Shown here: piece by piece, positions 26,041 through 36,213 of the stretch
Layout of the letters: each line of letters starts with the position of its first letter
Position numbering within the stretch: position 1 is the stretch's first letter
DNA from: Bacillus sp. FJAT-14578
GTDB lineage: Bacteria; Bacillota; Bacilli; Bacillales; Bacillaceae_H
Length of the DNA stretch: 64,000 nucleotides
NCBI RefSeq assembly: GCF_000504165.1
Contig: NZ_AYSE01000004.1
Location: 310,001 to 374,000, forward strand
Direction: 5' to 3'
Program-made: the position numbers and the translations under genes
Notes under the pieces: model-generated
What the model was told of the DNA's origin: nothing
Database searches by the model: none
Seen by the model: only the letters and a program-made list of their open reading frames with translations

Positions 26041-27330
26041 ATGAAAAAATTATTTATTGGATTGGTTGCCGGTGCAGCCATCTTAAGTCAACCTTTAGTG
26101 CCTGCTTTTGCAGAAGGAACGAATGAAATAGAAACTACTTTGGACTCTCCCAAAATATTGACGTTTGAACAAAAAGGGAACATAGAGCTAGCGTCTGTAG
26201 ATGGAATTGGAATGGTTGACAAAGATGATTATTACAAAATTGTATTGAATGAAAATAAGAAAATTAAGTTTTCGGTTGATTCAAATGAATCGGTTATGAT
26301 TTTCGATTTAATGGATCAAAGCAAAAATAAGTTATTAAGGACACATAATGACGGCGGATACAGTTTTACGAACATATCTGATGAAATTGCGTTGCCAAAA
26401 GGAGAATATACGATAAGAGTTACTGCAAATTATTCTAGGAATGTTCCATATAAAATGACTGTTGAATTATCTGACCCTGTTTACTATGAATTGGAGTCTA
26501 ATGGTGACTTTAAATCCGCTAACCCCATTTCACTCAATACTCGTTATCATGCAAATATCCACCAAGTGAGAACGATTGCGGACAATTTTGTTGAAAGAGA
26601 TTTTTATAAATTTGATGTCCCAGTTACAGGAACATACAGCTTTAACATTAAAGGAAGTACGATGCTTTACGATCAGGCGCAAAATTTCGTGGAAAGGCTT
26701 GAATCATGGGATAACACCATCACTCTAACTCCGGGAACCTATTATTTAGAAATGTCTTATGGAATCGGTCCTTATTTCTTTGAAGTAAATGCTTTGCCTT
26801 TTAAAGACGTTGATTCAAAACACTGGGCTGTGAAAGAAATAGCCTTCTTATCGGATCGAGGTATTATAAAAGGATATCAGGATGAAAGCTTTAAACCAAA
26901 CGCAACAGTCACCCGTGCACAGGCAGCAACGATGATTGCACGCGCCTTAGGCTTAGACACATTAAATCACCCGGCTCCATCATTTAAAGATGTTCTGAAG
27001 AACCATTGGGCATACGGTGCGGTTGCTGCCCTAGTAGCCGAAGGGATTTATCCGAATGGGCAGCAGTTCAATCCAAATGTCCCATTAAAACGTGATGATA
27101 TGGCTCGTATGTTAGTGAATGCTTATCAGTTAAAGGGTACAAGCACTAACGAATTTATTGATGTTCCAAGTAGACATTGGGCTCATAACTATATTTCAGT
27201 TCTTGCTGGTAACAACATCACTACGGGATATAATGACAATACATTCAAACCAAGCAATCCTGTGACACGTGCTCAATTCTCTTCTTTTATGGCAAGAGTA
27301 ATGGATGAACGTTATTTGCCAGCAGAGTAG
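26041..27330 (+). CDS. SLH-domain surface protein under c-di-GMP control
   Basis: A 429-residue exported protein. The signal peptide ends at PAFA (about residue 24). The N-terminal half (about 30-255) has two repeated beta-rich modules resembling bacterial pre-peptidase C-terminal (PPC) domains (for example DYYKIVLNENKKIKFSVDS and DFYKFDVPVTGTYSFNI). Three SLH repeats fill about 258-425, each beginning with FKDV/FIDV and HWA; SLH domains bind pyruvylated secondary cell wall polymer. No catalytic domain is visible, so an adhesin or matrix role is plausible. The GGAGGAAAG site precedes ATG 26041. Second-messenger control through the upstream riboswitch ties it to the motile/sessile switch (inference). 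Confidence 0.88.
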   Translation: MKKLFIGLVAGAAILSQPLVPAFAEGTNEIETTLDSPKILTFEQKGNIELASVDGIGMVDKDDYYKIVLNENKKIKFSVDSNESVMIFDLMDQSKNKLLRTHNDGGYSFTNISDEIALPKGEYTIRVTANYSRNVPYKMTVELSDPVYYELESNGDFKSANPISLNTRYHANIHQVRTIADNFVERDFYKFDVPVTGTYSFNIKGSTMLYDQAQNFVERLESWDNTITLTPGTYYLEMSYGIGPYFFEVNALPFKDVDSKHWAVKEIAFLSDRGIIKGYQDESFKPNATVTRAQAATMIARALGLDTLNHPAPSFKDVLKNHWAYGAVAALVAEGIYPNGQQFNPNVPLKRDDMARMLVNAYQLKGTSTNEFIDVPSRHWAHNYISVLAGNNITTGYNDNTFKPSNPVTRAQFSSFMARVMDERYLPAE

Positions 27331-27349
27331 TTATTGATTGAGAGAATAT

Positions 27350-27402
27350 AAAGGAAACTTCCATCAGTGGGGGTCTTACTGCCCGTTAATGCGGGATAAA
27401 AT
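27350..27402 (+). repeat. short dispersed repeat, copy 2
   Basis: CTTCCATCAGTGGGGGTCTT and ACTGCCCGTTAATGCGGGAT: the better preserved copy of the element at 17205-17262. It can fold into CAGT/ACTG and CCCG/CGGG stems. It lies between the SLH gene and its terminator. Confidence 0.65.
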
Positions 27403-27416
27403 GATTAACATTAGCG

Positions 27417-27444
27417 AAACTCCTTAAATGTAAGGAGTTTTTTT
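27417..27444 (+). terminator. terminator downstream of the SLH gene
   Basis: AAACTCCTTA/TAAGGAGTTT with AATG loop and T7. Confidence 0.88.
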
Positions 27445-27566
27445 ATGGTTTTGCTTAATAGAATAGACAAATTGGTTGATAAAAGCCATGAATGCGATTG
27501 AAGGGTATCCATCTTCACTCCAGAGATAATACTAATTATGAAAGATAATTTGTTGGGGTGATATTC

Positions 27567-28496
27567 ATGGTTTGTGAAAGTAATGATGAATTGCAACGGT
27601 TTATTGATGAGGCAAAGAAATACACAAAACATGGAAAAGTGGCTGATTATATACCAGCATTAGGTAAAGCGAATCCGAATGATTTGTCTGCTGCCATCTA
27701 TTTTCCAAACGGCAATTGTCTATCGGCTGGTGATATAACACAAAAGATTACTTTACAAAGCATTTCAAAGGTTGTTACCTTAGCTTTTGTTTTAATGGAT
27801 AAGGGTGAGGATTACGTCTTTAATTACGTAGGAAAGGAACCAACGGGAGATCCGTTTAATAGTATAGCTAAACTTGAAACGAATAAGCCATCAAAGCCGC
27901 TTAATCCAATGATTAACGCAGGGGCACTCGCAATTACTCATATGATTGAAGGAAATTCAGTCAACGAACGGTTTAACAGGCTGCTATCTTTTATACGTGA
28001 ATTGACCTCTAACAAGGAAATAAACTACTGTGAAGAAGTGGCACAATCTGAATTTGAAACAGCACATTTAAACAGATCCCTTTGTTATTTCATGAAACAA
28101 CACGGAATTATTGATGAAGATGTGGAAGGGCTATTGGAGTTATATACAAAGCAATGTGCAATAGAAATGAATTGTTTAGATCTTGCTAGAGTGGGATGTA
28201 TATTTGCAAAGGACGGTGTTGAACCTTTAACAGAGCGCCAGTTAATCCCTTCACATGTTGCTCGAATATGTAAGACATTCATGGTGACATGCGGCATGTA
28301 TAATGCTTCAGGAGAGTTTGCCATCAATGTTGGAATCCCAGCCAAAAGTGGTGTATCTGGAGGTATTATGGGAGCTGTTCCGGGAAGATTTGGCATTGGA
28401 ATTTTCGGCCCGGCTCTTGATGAAAAAGGAAACAGTATTGCAGGCTTGAAGCTACTGGAAATGTTGTCAATGGAATATTCATTAAGTATGTTTTAA
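27567..28496 (+). CDS. glsA: glutaminase
   Basis: A 309-residue glutaminase of the serine-dependent beta-lactamase-like fold, converting glutamine to glutamate and ammonia. The catalytic SxxK is S65-I-S-K68; conserved [22 protein letters not shown] and the C-terminal [17 protein letters not shown] loop ([20 protein letters not shown]) are present. Length matches the family. ATG 27567 has GGGGTG at optimal spacing. Monocistronic, followed by a hairpin. No glutamine transporter is adjacent. Confidence 0.93.
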   Translation: MVCESNDELQRFIDEAKKYTKHGKVADYIPALGKANPNDLSAAIYFPNGNCLSAGDITQKITLQSISKVVTLAFVLMDKGEDYVFNYVGKEPTGDPFNSIAKLETNKPSKPLNPMINAGALAITHMIEGNSVNERFNRLLSFIRELTSNKEINYCEEVAQSEFETAHLNRSLCYFMKQHGIIDEDVEGLLELYTKQCAIEMNCLDLARVGCIFAKDGVEPLTERQLIPSHVARICKTFMVTCGMYNASGEFAINVGIPAKSGVSGGIMGAVPGRFGIGIFGPALDEKGNSIAGLKLLEMLSMEYSLSMF

Positions 28497-28500
28497 ATAA

Positions 28501-28547
28501 AAGGGGGATGACCATAAATGAAAAAACCATTTATGGTCATCCCTCTG
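28501..28547 (+). terminator. hairpin after glsA
   Basis: GGGGATGACCATAAATG pairs with CATTTATGGTCATCCCT. The stem is strong but no T-run follows, so it may stabilise the 3' end. Confidence 0.55.
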
Positions 28548-28560
28548 CAAAAATTCGGAA

Positions 28561-28929
28561 TCAATTTAAAAATTGTTCGACTTTGTCTAAAACCGTTTGA
28601 TCTTTTGATGTCATTTTCTTAGGCCTTATCGGCGGAATGTGGCGAGTTTCCTTCGCTGACGGAACCTCTGAAATCTCAAGATAAAAAGGGGAAGAATCGC
28701 GATTCCCGCCTAAGTACCCTTTTAAAATCTTCAATTTCTTTGTGGAGCCTGTAATAAGTCCGTCATAGTCCCATTGGATTGCATTCTTGTATCTTGCATC
28801 CATTCTTTCTTTTAAAGCCAGGGCCTCAGAAACGGCTTCTTGCGGTGTGCGAAAGAAAGTGTTTGCTCTTTTCATCCCTGCTTTTTTTAGACCATCGCCA
28901 GCTTTGGCTTGGTATAATGTTACTGTCAT
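28561..28929 (-). CDS. hypothetical protein, 122 aa
   Basis: Starts at minus-strand ATG 28929 (MTVTLYQAKAGDGLKKAG), with GGAAAGGATG upstream; the longer frame lacks a ribosome binding site. A basic, soluble protein without cysteines; the last 40 residues are charged (IPPIRPKKMTSKDQTVLDKV). Family not recognised. Confidence 0.55.
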   Translation of the reverse strand: MTVTLYQAKAGDGLKKAGMKRANTFFRTPQEAVSEALALKERMDARYKNAIQWDYDGLITGSTKKLKILKGYLGGNRDSSPFYLEISEVPSAKETRHIPPIRPKKMTSKDQTVLDKVEQFLN

Positions 28930-29253
28930 ATTGGTCATCCTTTCCGTGTTGGTCTCACGCCTTCTGCCGGTGAGTTTACACACCAGAAGACCAAAGGGTC
29001 CGATTTCTTCTTTACTAGTATACCCCTTCTTTCCACTTGTTTCCACCGTAGGGTACTAATTTAAGATAAAGTTAACAAACGGCTTCATTTCGACAAGGCA
29101 GAACGAACCGGCAAGTGGAAGGCAGGAAAGAGTGTGAACAAATAACATCAAAAGAGAGAATATTGAAAAAAAACAATAATCGAATGAAATATGAGATAAT
29201 GAATACACGTAAAGTAAAGAAACAGCCGATTCGAACAGAAAGAAGGAATCTAA
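28930..29253. other. intergenic, nothing recognised
   Basis: Contains no ORF with a ribosome binding site and no clear hairpin with T-run. It should hold promoters for the divergent genes on either side. Confidence 0.3.
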
Positions 29254-29427
29254 ATGAAACATAAAAATAAATTTCAGGATGACGAAAAAGTAATTTTAAA
29301 GGCGACGGGAGAAATGGTGACCATTAATAAGTTTACTTACGTAGCCAATATGAAACGATACTCCTATACCATCAAAGAACGTCCCCAAACATTTTACTTT
29401 GAAGAAGAAATTACGCCAGCAAAATAA
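29254..29427 (+). CDS. small hypothetical protein, 57 aa
   Basis: ATG 29254 behind AGAAGGAATC. A 57-residue protein, MKHKNKFQDDEKVILKATGE at the start, with alternating strands (VTINKFTYVANMKRYSYTI) suggesting a small SH3-like beta barrel. Family not recognised. Confidence 0.6.
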   Translation: MKHKNKFQDDEKVILKATGEMVTINKFTYVANMKRYSYTIKERPQTFYFEEEITPAK

Positions 29428-29483
29428 TCGTGAATGCCTCTATACGTATCTCAGCTTTTCCATTAGAATCTTCAGGGATCATC

Positions 29484-29690
29484 ATGAACGTTATAACGAT
29501 TTAATGTAGAAAAAGGTTTCGGATTTATTGAAGGTGAAGGCGACGATGATGTATTCGTTCAGTTCGCTGCAATTCAAGGCAAAGGTTTCAAATCACTAGA
29601 AGAAGGCCAAACCATTAATTTTAAAATTGAGCAAGGTGCTCATGATGCACAAGCTGCTAACGTTCGTCAAAAAGATAATAAAAAGGCTCC
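29484..29690 (+). pseudogene. csp: broken cold-shock protein gene
   Basis: From 29500 one frame encodes a clear CspA-type sequence ([48 protein letters not shown]). The preceding ATG (29484, MNVIT) is in another frame and the normal GxVKWF segment is scrambled, with a stop just before FNVEK and no start codon. RNP1 (KGFGFI) and RNP2 (VFVQF) remain. The terminator still follows at 29682-29712, so the locus was once a complete csp unit. Confidence 0.8.
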
Positions 29691-29712
29691 TGATCTTCAG
29701 GAGTCTTTTTTC
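29682..29712 (+). terminator. terminator of the csp remnant
   Basis: GGCTCCTGA/TCAGGAGTC stem and T6. Confidence 0.85.
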
Positions 29713-29717
29713 AGTGA

Positions 29718-29963
29718 AAACCGCTTGAGCAATATATTCAAGAAGATAAAAATCAGCAATTATTCAATCAATGGATTGCCACCATCCTATTGAGCGGTTC
29801 TTTTCTTTCTTTTTTGGTCCATTTCGAAAAGGCAGGGTATGTTTTCGGTCTAATGGTTATGGTCGCCAGCGGAATGGCTCTGTGCGGGTATTGTATTGGT
29901 TGTACAGTGCGTTATCGATATATGATATGGAAATATAAACAAAATGAAAAGCAAACTGCATAA
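29718..29963 (+). pseudogene. two-helix membrane protein remnant
   Basis: An 81-codon open frame directly after a TGA encodes a soluble start ([19 protein letters not shown]), two hydrophobic helices ([15 protein letters not shown] and FGLMVMVASGMALCGYC) and a basic tail. The pattern resembles small YrhC-like membrane proteins. No ATG exists before mid-protein and no ribosome binding site is seen; a TTG within helix 1 is the only upstream option. It is more likely decayed than functional. Confidence 0.4.
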
Positions 29964-30072
29964 ACTGATGAGACAAGTTCCAATGTGATATAATGAAAAA
30001 TAATCCTAAATAAAGTTAAATATGTTATATAATGGATTTGGAATGATCATTTATCATATTAGGGAGGATTAT

Positions 30073-30309
30073 ATGAAAAAAAGAAACACGCAAGCTTTTA
30101 CATTTTTAGCTTGGTTTGCTTTTATTACAGCCTTTGCGGCGATGTTTATCGGAATTTATACATTGGATGAACCGCTGCCCGTAAAAGGATATTATGCGGT
30201 GGGTACACTTTATTTAACGATGTCGGCGTTTGTATTGCAGAAAACGATTCGTGATAACGAAGAAGACCGCGAAGAGACGAACAAAAGAGAAGAAAAAACG
30301 CCGTTGTAG
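30073..30309 (+). CDS. YiaA/YiaB-type two-helix membrane protein
   Basis: A 78-residue protein with two transmembrane helices (about 8-28 and 38-58) in the pattern of the YiaAB domain: FTFLAWFAFITAFAAMFIGI and KGYYAVGTLYLTMSAFVLQK. The C-terminus is highly charged. ATG 30073 has AGGGAGGA upstream. Function unknown. Confidence 0.78.
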   Translation: MKKRNTQAFTFLAWFAFITAFAAMFIGIYTLDEPLPVKGYYAVGTLYLTMSAFVLQKTIRDNEEDREETNKREEKTPL

Positions 30310-30504
30310 GTTGGCGTGTGCGATACAACAAGACGGTTGCCTGTTCCTGTTTTTTAAATCTATTAATATAGTCTTAAGACAAAATTAACTATTCGCTTCT
30401 TAGTTCTTGCTAAATAGTTTGGTAGATATTTTGACAAACCCCTTTTATTTTTAAAATTTTCTGATAATATAAACTTAACAGTAATAATAAAAGGAGTGGT
30501 CATA

Positions 30505-30630
30505 TTGACTAATTTGGCGGTTGAATTAAGTGAGAAGATTGTGAAGATGGTAGCTGCAAATTTTAATATTACACTTGAACAGGCGAAAGAAGTGATCAAT
30601 AGCAGCTTTGAAGTTGGAGAACCTGAATGA
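30505..30630 (+). CDS. 41-aa helical protein
   Basis: TTG 30505 behind AAAAGGAGTGG encodes 41 residues (TNLAVELSEKIVKMVAANFN then a second helix). Its stop overlaps the next start (ATGA type), so the two form a small operon. Family not recognised. Confidence 0.5.
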   Translation: MTNLAVELSEKIVKMVAANFNITLEQAKEVINSSFEVGEPE

Positions 30631-30797
30631 TGAAAAAGGTTTTAAAGCGTGGAGCGTATTGTCACCAATGCGGAGTATTTTTAGAAAATGAAAAGGTACA
30701 GATATGGGATTGTTGGTGCCAAACGAAATACTGCGAGAAGGCTGAGATTGTGATGCATGTTTCAGGCGGAAAACTGGATACGGTAGATTCAAAATAA
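30627..30797 (+). CDS. small cysteine-rich protein, probable zinc ribbon
   Basis: A 56-residue basic protein with CHQC and then CWC and C further on (YCHQCG, WDCWCQ, YCEK), a spacing suited to a metal knuckle. Translation is probably coupled to the upstream 41-codon gene by overlap. Followed by a good terminator (30791-30834). Function unknown. Confidence 0.55.
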   Translation: MMKKVLKRGAYCHQCGVFLENEKVQIWDCWCQTKYCEKAEIVMHVSGGKLDTVDSK

Positions 30798-30834
30798 ACT
30801 CACTTGTCAGCAGGTGAGTTTATTTATTTTTATT
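30791..30834 (+). terminator. terminator of the small zinc-ribbon gene
   Basis: AAATAAACTCAC/GTGAGTTTATTT stem with T-rich tail. Confidence 0.82.
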
Positions 30835-31084
30835 AATAAAGTGAAAAATGGATAGGAGGCTTCCCGGGCAGTATTGATAAACTGGCTTATAAACCGAAAA
30901 AATAGTTACAACATATAAAAGAACAATTGATAGAAATGGCTAATGATTTTGGCATTTAAGGGTGTTTTGTTTATGAACATGGTTGGTGACGTGATAGGAA
31001 GAAAGAGGGGAGCTGCAGTTGTACAATGAAGAAAAAAAGGCAATCTTAGTCACCTGGAATACAGAGACAAGATCGCCTATACCT

Positions 31085-31819
31085 TTATGCACCGCTCATG
31101 ATGAGTCGGTAGGCTTTTTCTACTTCTTCTTCGGTCGGCGCTTCTACCTGCTCAAGGGGATAAGTGAGACCGAGCGCCTCCCATTTGTAGACACCGAGCT
31201 TGTGGTAGGGAAGAATTTCCACTTTTTTAATGTTGGTTAACGTATGGATAAAATCACTAAGATGAAGTAAGTCTTCGTGATGGTCGGTAATACCTGGAAC
31301 AAGTACATGCCGAACCCATACAGGGATGTGATAATCTGCTAAATGGCGGGCAAATTGCAAAATATGATCATTGGTCATGCCGGTCAATGTCAGATGCTTT
31401 TTTCGATCAATATGTTTAAGATCAAGCAGAACAAGGTCTGTATACTGCAGAAGCTCATGCAGTTTTTCTTGAAAAACGCTGCTTGAGGAAAAACAGCCTC
31501 CAGAGCTGTCAATCGTTGTATGAATCCCCAGCGCTTTACAACGTTTGAACAGTTCGGTGACAAAATCAATTTGCAACAGTGCTTCGCCACCGCTCACTGT
31601 AATCCCGCCTCCGGAAGATTCGATAAAAGGGAGGTACGACTGCAAATCTTGCATAATTTCATCGACGGTCATCGTTTTTCCCGTGCCGATTTCCCATGTA
31701 TCGGCATTGTGGCAATATTGACAGCGAAGGAGGCACCCTTGCACAAAAACGACATAGCGGATACCGGGACCGTCCACTGTTCCAAATGTTTCGATTGAAT
31801 GAATGTTTCCAATCATCAT
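31085..31819 (-). CDS. pflA: pyruvate formate-lyase activating enzyme
   Basis: A 244-residue radical-SAM glycyl-radical activase. The [4Fe-4S]-binding motif is CLLRCQYCHN (CxxxCxxC, about residues 29-36), followed by SGGEALLQ for SAM binding. It uses SAM to place the glycyl radical on PflB, encoded 65 bp upstream in the same orientation. Starts at the first or second of two adjacent Met codons. Length normal for PflA. Confidence 0.95.
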   Translation of the reverse strand: MMIGNIHSIETFGTVDGPGIRYVVFVQGCLLRCQYCHNADTWEIGTGKTMTVDEIMQDLQSYLPFIESSGGGITVSGGEALLQIDFVTELFKRCKALGIHTTIDSSGGCFSSSSVFQEKLHELLQYTDLVLLDLKHIDRKKHLTLTGMTNDHILQFARHLADYHIPVWVRHVLVPGITDHHEDLLHLSDFIHTLTNIKKVEILPYHKLGVYKWEALGLTYPLEQVEAPTEEEVEKAYRLIMSGA

Positions 31820-31884
31820 TACGAGCTCCTCTCCAAAAGAAGGGAAGGGGCAACCATTGGAGAGGAAGCCTCTTCGTTTAAGTT

Positions 31885-34137
31885 TTATAACGATTCGTGG
31901 AATGTACGATTGATGACGTCAATTTGTTGTTCACGTGTTAACTTAATAAAGTTGACGGCATAACCGGATACACGGATCGTCAATTGCGGATATTGTTCTG
32001 GATGCTCCATCGCATCCAGTAATGTTTCTCTGTTAAATACGTTCACGTTTAAGTGATGGCCCGCTTTTCTCGCATAGCCGTCCAGGATGAAGGCAAGATT
32101 GCGAATTTGTGTATCTTCATCTTTTCCGAGTGCATTCGGCACAATCGAGAAAGTGTTGGAAATTCCGTCCATCGCATACGTGTACGGCAACTTGGCGACA
32201 GATGAAAGAGAAGCGAGCGTTCCTTTCGTATCGCGCCCGTGCATCGGGTTGGCACCCGGGGCGAATGGTTCACCAGCACGGCGGCCATCCGGTGTATTCC
32301 CCGTTTTCTTTCCGTATACAACATTTGATGTAATCGTCAAAATGGACATCGTATGAACGGAATTTCGGTATGTTTCATGTTTTCGCAGCATCTTCATGAA
32401 ACGTTTCACCAAATCGATGGCGATGCTGTCAACACGATCATCGTTGTTGCCGTATTTAGGGAAATCGCCCTCTGTTTCAAAATCCACAGCGAGACCATTT
32501 TCATCGCGAATGACTTTTACTTTCGCATGTTTGATGGCACTCAGTGAATCAGCCACTACACTAAGCCCAGCGATACCCGTAGCCATTGTCCGGATGATGT
32601 TTGTATCATGAAGCGCCATTTCGATGCGTTCATAGCTGTATTTGTCGTGCATGTAATGAATGACATTGAGTGTGTTAATGTACAAGCCGGCGAGCCATTC
32701 CATCATCTCCTCAAATTTCTTCATCACTTCCTCATATTCCAATACGTCGGATGTGATAGGGGAGAAGGCGGGAGCCACCTGGATTTTCAGCTTTTCATCG
32801 ACACCTCCATTAATCGCATAAAGAAGGGCTTTTGCCAAGTTGGCACGGGCACCGAAAAACTGCATTTGTTTTCCGATTTCCATCGCTGACACGCAGCAGG
32901 CGATTCCGTAATCATCACCATATTCCGGACGCATAATGTCGTCATTCTCATATTGAATCGAACTTGTTTGAATCGACATTTTGGCGCAATATAGTTTAAA
33001 CTTTTCAGGAAGCTGTACAGACCACAGAACGGTTAAGTTTGGTTCTGGAGCAGGTCCTAAGTTATCTAGTGTATGCAAGAAACGGAACGAGTTTTTCGTA
33101 ACGAGAGGTCGTCCGTCCAATGCTATACCCCCGATGGATTCCGTTACCCACGTTGGATCGCCACTGAACAGTTCATTATAATCAGGTGTTCGGGCGAATT
33201 TTACCAAACGCAGCTTCATGACGAAATGATCGACCAGCTCTTGAGCTTCTAGCTCGGTTAATATACCTTTTTGAAGGTCTCGTTCGATATAGATATCCAA
33301 GAACGTAGACACTCGTCCAAGACTCATAGCTGCACCATTTTGTTCTTTAATGGCGGCAAGATAAGCGAAATAAAGCCATTGAAACGCTTCCTTTGCATTG
33401 TGGGCCGGTTCTGAAATATCATATCCGTAAGATTCGGCCAGTTGTTTCAATTCTTTTAATGCCCGAATCTGCTCAGATAGTTCTTCCCGTAAACGGATAT
33501 TGTCTTCATTCATGATTCCGCTCATGGCGCGGAAATCTTTTTGCTTTTCTTCGATAAGAAAATCGACACCGTAAAGGGTGACACGACGATAATCGCCAAT
33601 AATGCGGCCGCGGCCGTAAGCATCTGGAAGACCTGTAATGATGCCGGCTTTTCGAGCCATCTTCATTTCATCTGTATAGGCATTGAAAACGCCCTGGTTA
33701 TGTGTTTTTCGATAGTCCGTGAAAATTTTCACAAGATGATCGTCCACTTTATAGCCATATGCTTCACAAGATGCTTCCGCCATGCGAATACCGCCGAAAG
33801 GCTGAAGTGAACGCTTGAAAGGCTCGTCTGTTTGGAAACCGACCACTTTTTCGGTTTCTTTGTTCAAATATCCCGGACCGTGAGAGGTAATGGATGACAC
33901 AATGTTTGTATCCATATCAAGAACTCCGCCGTTTTCACGCTCCTGGCTCGTTAATTCCATTACTTGTTTCCATAAAGAGGTTGTTTCAGCTGTAGGACCT
34001 TGGAGAAACGAATCGTCCCCCTTATATAAGTGAAAGTTTCGTAAAATAAAATCGCGAACATTTACTTCGTTTTGCCATGCACCATGTTGAAAGCTTTCCC
34101 AAGGGTTGGTTTTCATTTTTTCTTTTACGTCGATCAT
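31885..34137 (-). CDS. pflB: formate C-acetyltransferase (pyruvate formate-lyase)
   Basis: A 750-residue glycyl-radical enzyme that splits pyruvate with CoA into acetyl-CoA and formate during anaerobic mixed-acid fermentation. The catalytic Cys-Cys pair is in [11 protein letters not shown] (near 413) and the radical glycine in RVSGYAVNF (near 725). I choose ATG 34137 ([16 protein letters not shown]) because GAGGTGGG lies just upstream. It is first in pflBA. A possible Fnr/CRP-type dyad lies about 90 bp upstream, consistent with anaerobic induction. A formate-linked or hydrogen-linked role with the hydrogenase 10 kb away is conceivable but unproven. Confidence 0.96.
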   Translation of the reverse strand: MIDVKEKMKTNPWESFQHGAWQNEVNVRDFILRNFHLYKGDDSFLQGPTAETTSLWKQVMELTSQERENGGVLDMDTNIVSSITSHGPGYLNKETEKVVGFQTDEPFKRSLQPFGGIRMAEASCEAYGYKVDDHLVKIFTDYRKTHNQGVFNAYTDEMKMARKAGIITGLPDAYGRGRIIGDYRRVTLYGVDFLIEEKQKDFRAMSGIMNEDNIRLREELSEQIRALKELKQLAESYGYDISEPAHNAKEAFQWLYFAYLAAIKEQNGAAMSLGRVSTFLDIYIERDLQKGILTELEAQELVDHFVMKLRLVKFARTPDYNELFSGDPTWVTESIGGIALDGRPLVTKNSFRFLHTLDNLGPAPEPNLTVLWSVQLPEKFKLYCAKMSIQTSSIQYENDDIMRPEYGDDYGIACCVSAMEIGKQMQFFGARANLAKALLYAINGGVDEKLKIQVAPAFSPITSDVLEYEEVMKKFEEMMEWLAGLYINTLNVIHYMHDKYSYERIEMALHDTNIIRTMATGIAGLSVVADSLSAIKHAKVKVIRDENGLAVDFETEGDFPKYGNNDDRVDSIAIDLVKRFMKMLRKHETYRNSVHTMSILTITSNVVYGKKTGNTPDGRRAGEPFAPGANPMHGRDTKGTLASLSSVAKLPYTYAMDGISNTFSIVPNALGKDEDTQIRNLAFILDGYARKAGHHLNVNVFNRETLLDAMEHPEQYPQLTIRVSGYAVNFIKLTREQQIDVINRTFHESL

Positions 34138-34223
34138 TGTTCCCACCTCATTCAAGTCAATATGTACGAAACCCTCGTAACAGATTTCTTACGTTCAGCA
34201 TACACGTGATGAAATGGAATGAA

Positions 34224-34239
34224 TGTGATAAACATCACT
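34224..34239 (-). promoter_or_regulatory. Fnr/CRP-like dyad upstream of pflB
   Basis: TGTGATAAACATCACT, read on either strand, fits TGTGA-N6-TCACA/T with one mismatch. Placed 87-102 bp before the pflB start. A match by eye only. Confidence 0.5.
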
Positions 34240-34499
34240 AATTTGTGAAAAAATGAGCAAATATGGATTTTGAATTTGCCCGAACCCTTTGTATAAGCTG
34301 TTTTCGATGATTCATGAACTTTTTGTGAAAAGAAAAAATGGGAGAGCTAGGCCGTGTGTGAAAGGCAGTTTTCTAAAAAAATGGTTGCTTTAGCCCCTTT
34401 TGAATCATCCCTTTTCCTCAAAAATTACTTTTTCAAAAAGTTAGAAAATTATATTGACAAACAAAATAAACGAGTCTACTATAATAACTATTGAATTGA

Positions 34500-34770
34500 T
34501 GAATAAAATCGCTGAAGAGAACGAGTACGTTGCCATTCTGTTCTACAGAGAGTTGACAAGTTGCTGAAAGTCAATGCCCAGGATGCAGCCGAATATCATC
34601 TCGGAGATGCAAAGCTGAATATGCCAGTAAGCTTTTGCCGGGTTGTCCGCCGTTAAAGGGAACACGTATGATGGTACGTTAAGCTGAGTGCTGCATGTTT
34701 TTTTGTGCGGAATTAGGGTAGTAACGCGAGTATACTCGCCCCTATTGTCTAGGGGCGGGTTTTTTATGTG
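34500..34770 (+). promoter_or_regulatory. T-box riboswitch upstream of brnQ, probably isoleucine
   Basis: The antiterminator core is AGGGTAGTAACGCG, followed by a CGCCCCTA/TAGGGGCG terminator and T6 (34735-34765). In the stem I region the string GAAT-ATC-A gives ATC (Ile) as the likely specifier, in agreement with a branched-chain amino acid carrier downstream. A TTGACA at 34455 with TACTAT 17 bp later is the likely promoter. Confidence 0.85.
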
Positions 34771-34851
34771 GTTAAAAAAGGAAAAAGCCAATTCCAAAAG
34801 AACTGGTGTTAGTTGATCATTATTATCTGAATGTTTAAAAAGGGGAGTAAC

Positions 34852-36174
34852 ATGACATCACTATCAAGAAAAGACACGATGTTTGTTGGACTTATGTTAT
34901 TTGCATTGTTTTTTGGAGCTGGCAACCTCATTTTTCCTCCATTTTTAGGACAGGAAGCAGGAGAGAATTTCTGGCCGGCTATCTTTGGATTCATTATCAC
35001 CGGTGTAGGTCTTCCGTTTCTCACAGTTATTGCCATTGCATTGGCGAAAGATGGGGTGAAAACCCTTGGTAATCGCGTGCATCCAGTATTTGGCCTCATT
35101 TTTGCAACAGCGGTTTATTTATCGATTGGGCCGTTTATGGGGATTCCGCGCGGAGCGAACGTAGCGTTTGAAATGGGAGTCAAGCCCTTTTTGTCAGGCG
35201 AACGTTCCGGCATGGCTCTATTGATTTTCACTGTACTGTTTTTTGCGCTTGTGTATTGGGTGAGTTTAAATCCTTCCAAGCTTGTGGATAGAATCGGAAG
35301 TCTATTGACACCGGTATTATTGGCAGCCATCGCTTTTATCGGGGCAGGAAGCTTGATGAAGTTTAATGGCCCGCTTGGTGATACAACCGCAAAATATGCG
35401 GCATCACCAGTATTTGCAGGCTTTATGGAAGGGTATTTGACGATGGATACAATTGCCGCTCTCGCGTTTGGGATTGTGGTCGTCACATCGATTCAATCAA
35501 AAGGCGTAACAGAGCAAAGCCTTATTGTAAAAGCCGTTGTAAAAGCCGGTTTAGTTGCCGGAATTGCATTGGCGGCTGTATATGTAGTGGTCGGTTTGCT
35601 TGGGGCTAAAATGGATGGGACTTTTGATAATGGAGGCACCATTTTAACAACGGCCGCGAAAGCGTTGTACGGCCAATTTGGGGTCATGCTGTTGGGTCTC
35701 ATCGTTATGTTGGCGTGTTTCACCACGTGTGTCGGTCTTGTTGTGGCAACAAGTCAATATTTTGAAAAGCTGATGTTGAGTGTTTCGTATAAAACGTTGG
35801 TCACTGCGATCACGGTTGTCAGCTTTTTAATCGCAAATCTTGGATTGAATCAAATTATCGCTCTGTCGGTACCGGTTTTAATCATCATCTATCCGATCAC
35901 GATTGTACTGGTTGGACTATCGTTTTTCCATAAGGCATTCGGCGGATCTCGCTTTGTGTACACAGGATCGTTGTTAGGTGCAGGAATTGTCAGCTTATTT
36001 GACGGATTGAAAATGTTTGGAATAGAAGCAGAGCTGGTCATCTCCTTATTTGAACAAATTCCTTTATACGGAGTCGGGCTTGGCTGGTTTATTCCGGCAC
36101 TTGCAGGAGGAATCGTCGGTTATGCGGGAGAATGGATCCTGAAACATGCCTTTGGCAAAAGGGCGACAAATTAA
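34852..36174 (+). CDS. brnQ: branched-chain amino acid:cation symporter
   Basis: A 440-residue LIVCS-family carrier with about 12 hydrophobic helices. The N-terminal family signature FALFFGAGNLIFPPFLG is intact, and conserved SIGPFMGIPRGANVAFEMG follows. It imports Ile, Leu and Val with Na+ or H+. ATG 34852 has AAAAGGGGAG upstream. Expression should respond to tRNA charging through the leader. A strong terminator follows at 36214. Confidence 0.94.
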   Translation: MTSLSRKDTMFVGLMLFALFFGAGNLIFPPFLGQEAGENFWPAIFGFIITGVGLPFLTVIAIALAKDGVKTLGNRVHPVFGLIFATAVYLSIGPFMGIPRGANVAFEMGVKPFLSGERSGMALLIFTVLFFALVYWVSLNPSKLVDRIGSLLTPVLLAAIAFIGAGSLMKFNGPLGDTTAKYAASPVFAGFMEGYLTMDTIAALAFGIVVVTSIQSKGVTEQSLIVKAVVKAGLVAGIALAAVYVVVGLLGAKMDGTFDNGGTILTTAAKALYGQFGVMLLGLIVMLACFTTCVGLVVATSQYFEKLMLSVSYKTLVTAITVVSFLIANLGLNQIIALSVPVLIIIYPITIVLVGLSFFHKAFGGSRFVYTGSLLGAGIVSLFDGLKMFGIEAELVISLFEQIPLYGVGLGWFIPALAGGIVGYAGEWILKHAFGKRATN

Positions 36175-36213
36175 AGTTGTATGATATATTCAGATAATTT
36201 TGTTGTTTTTGAT

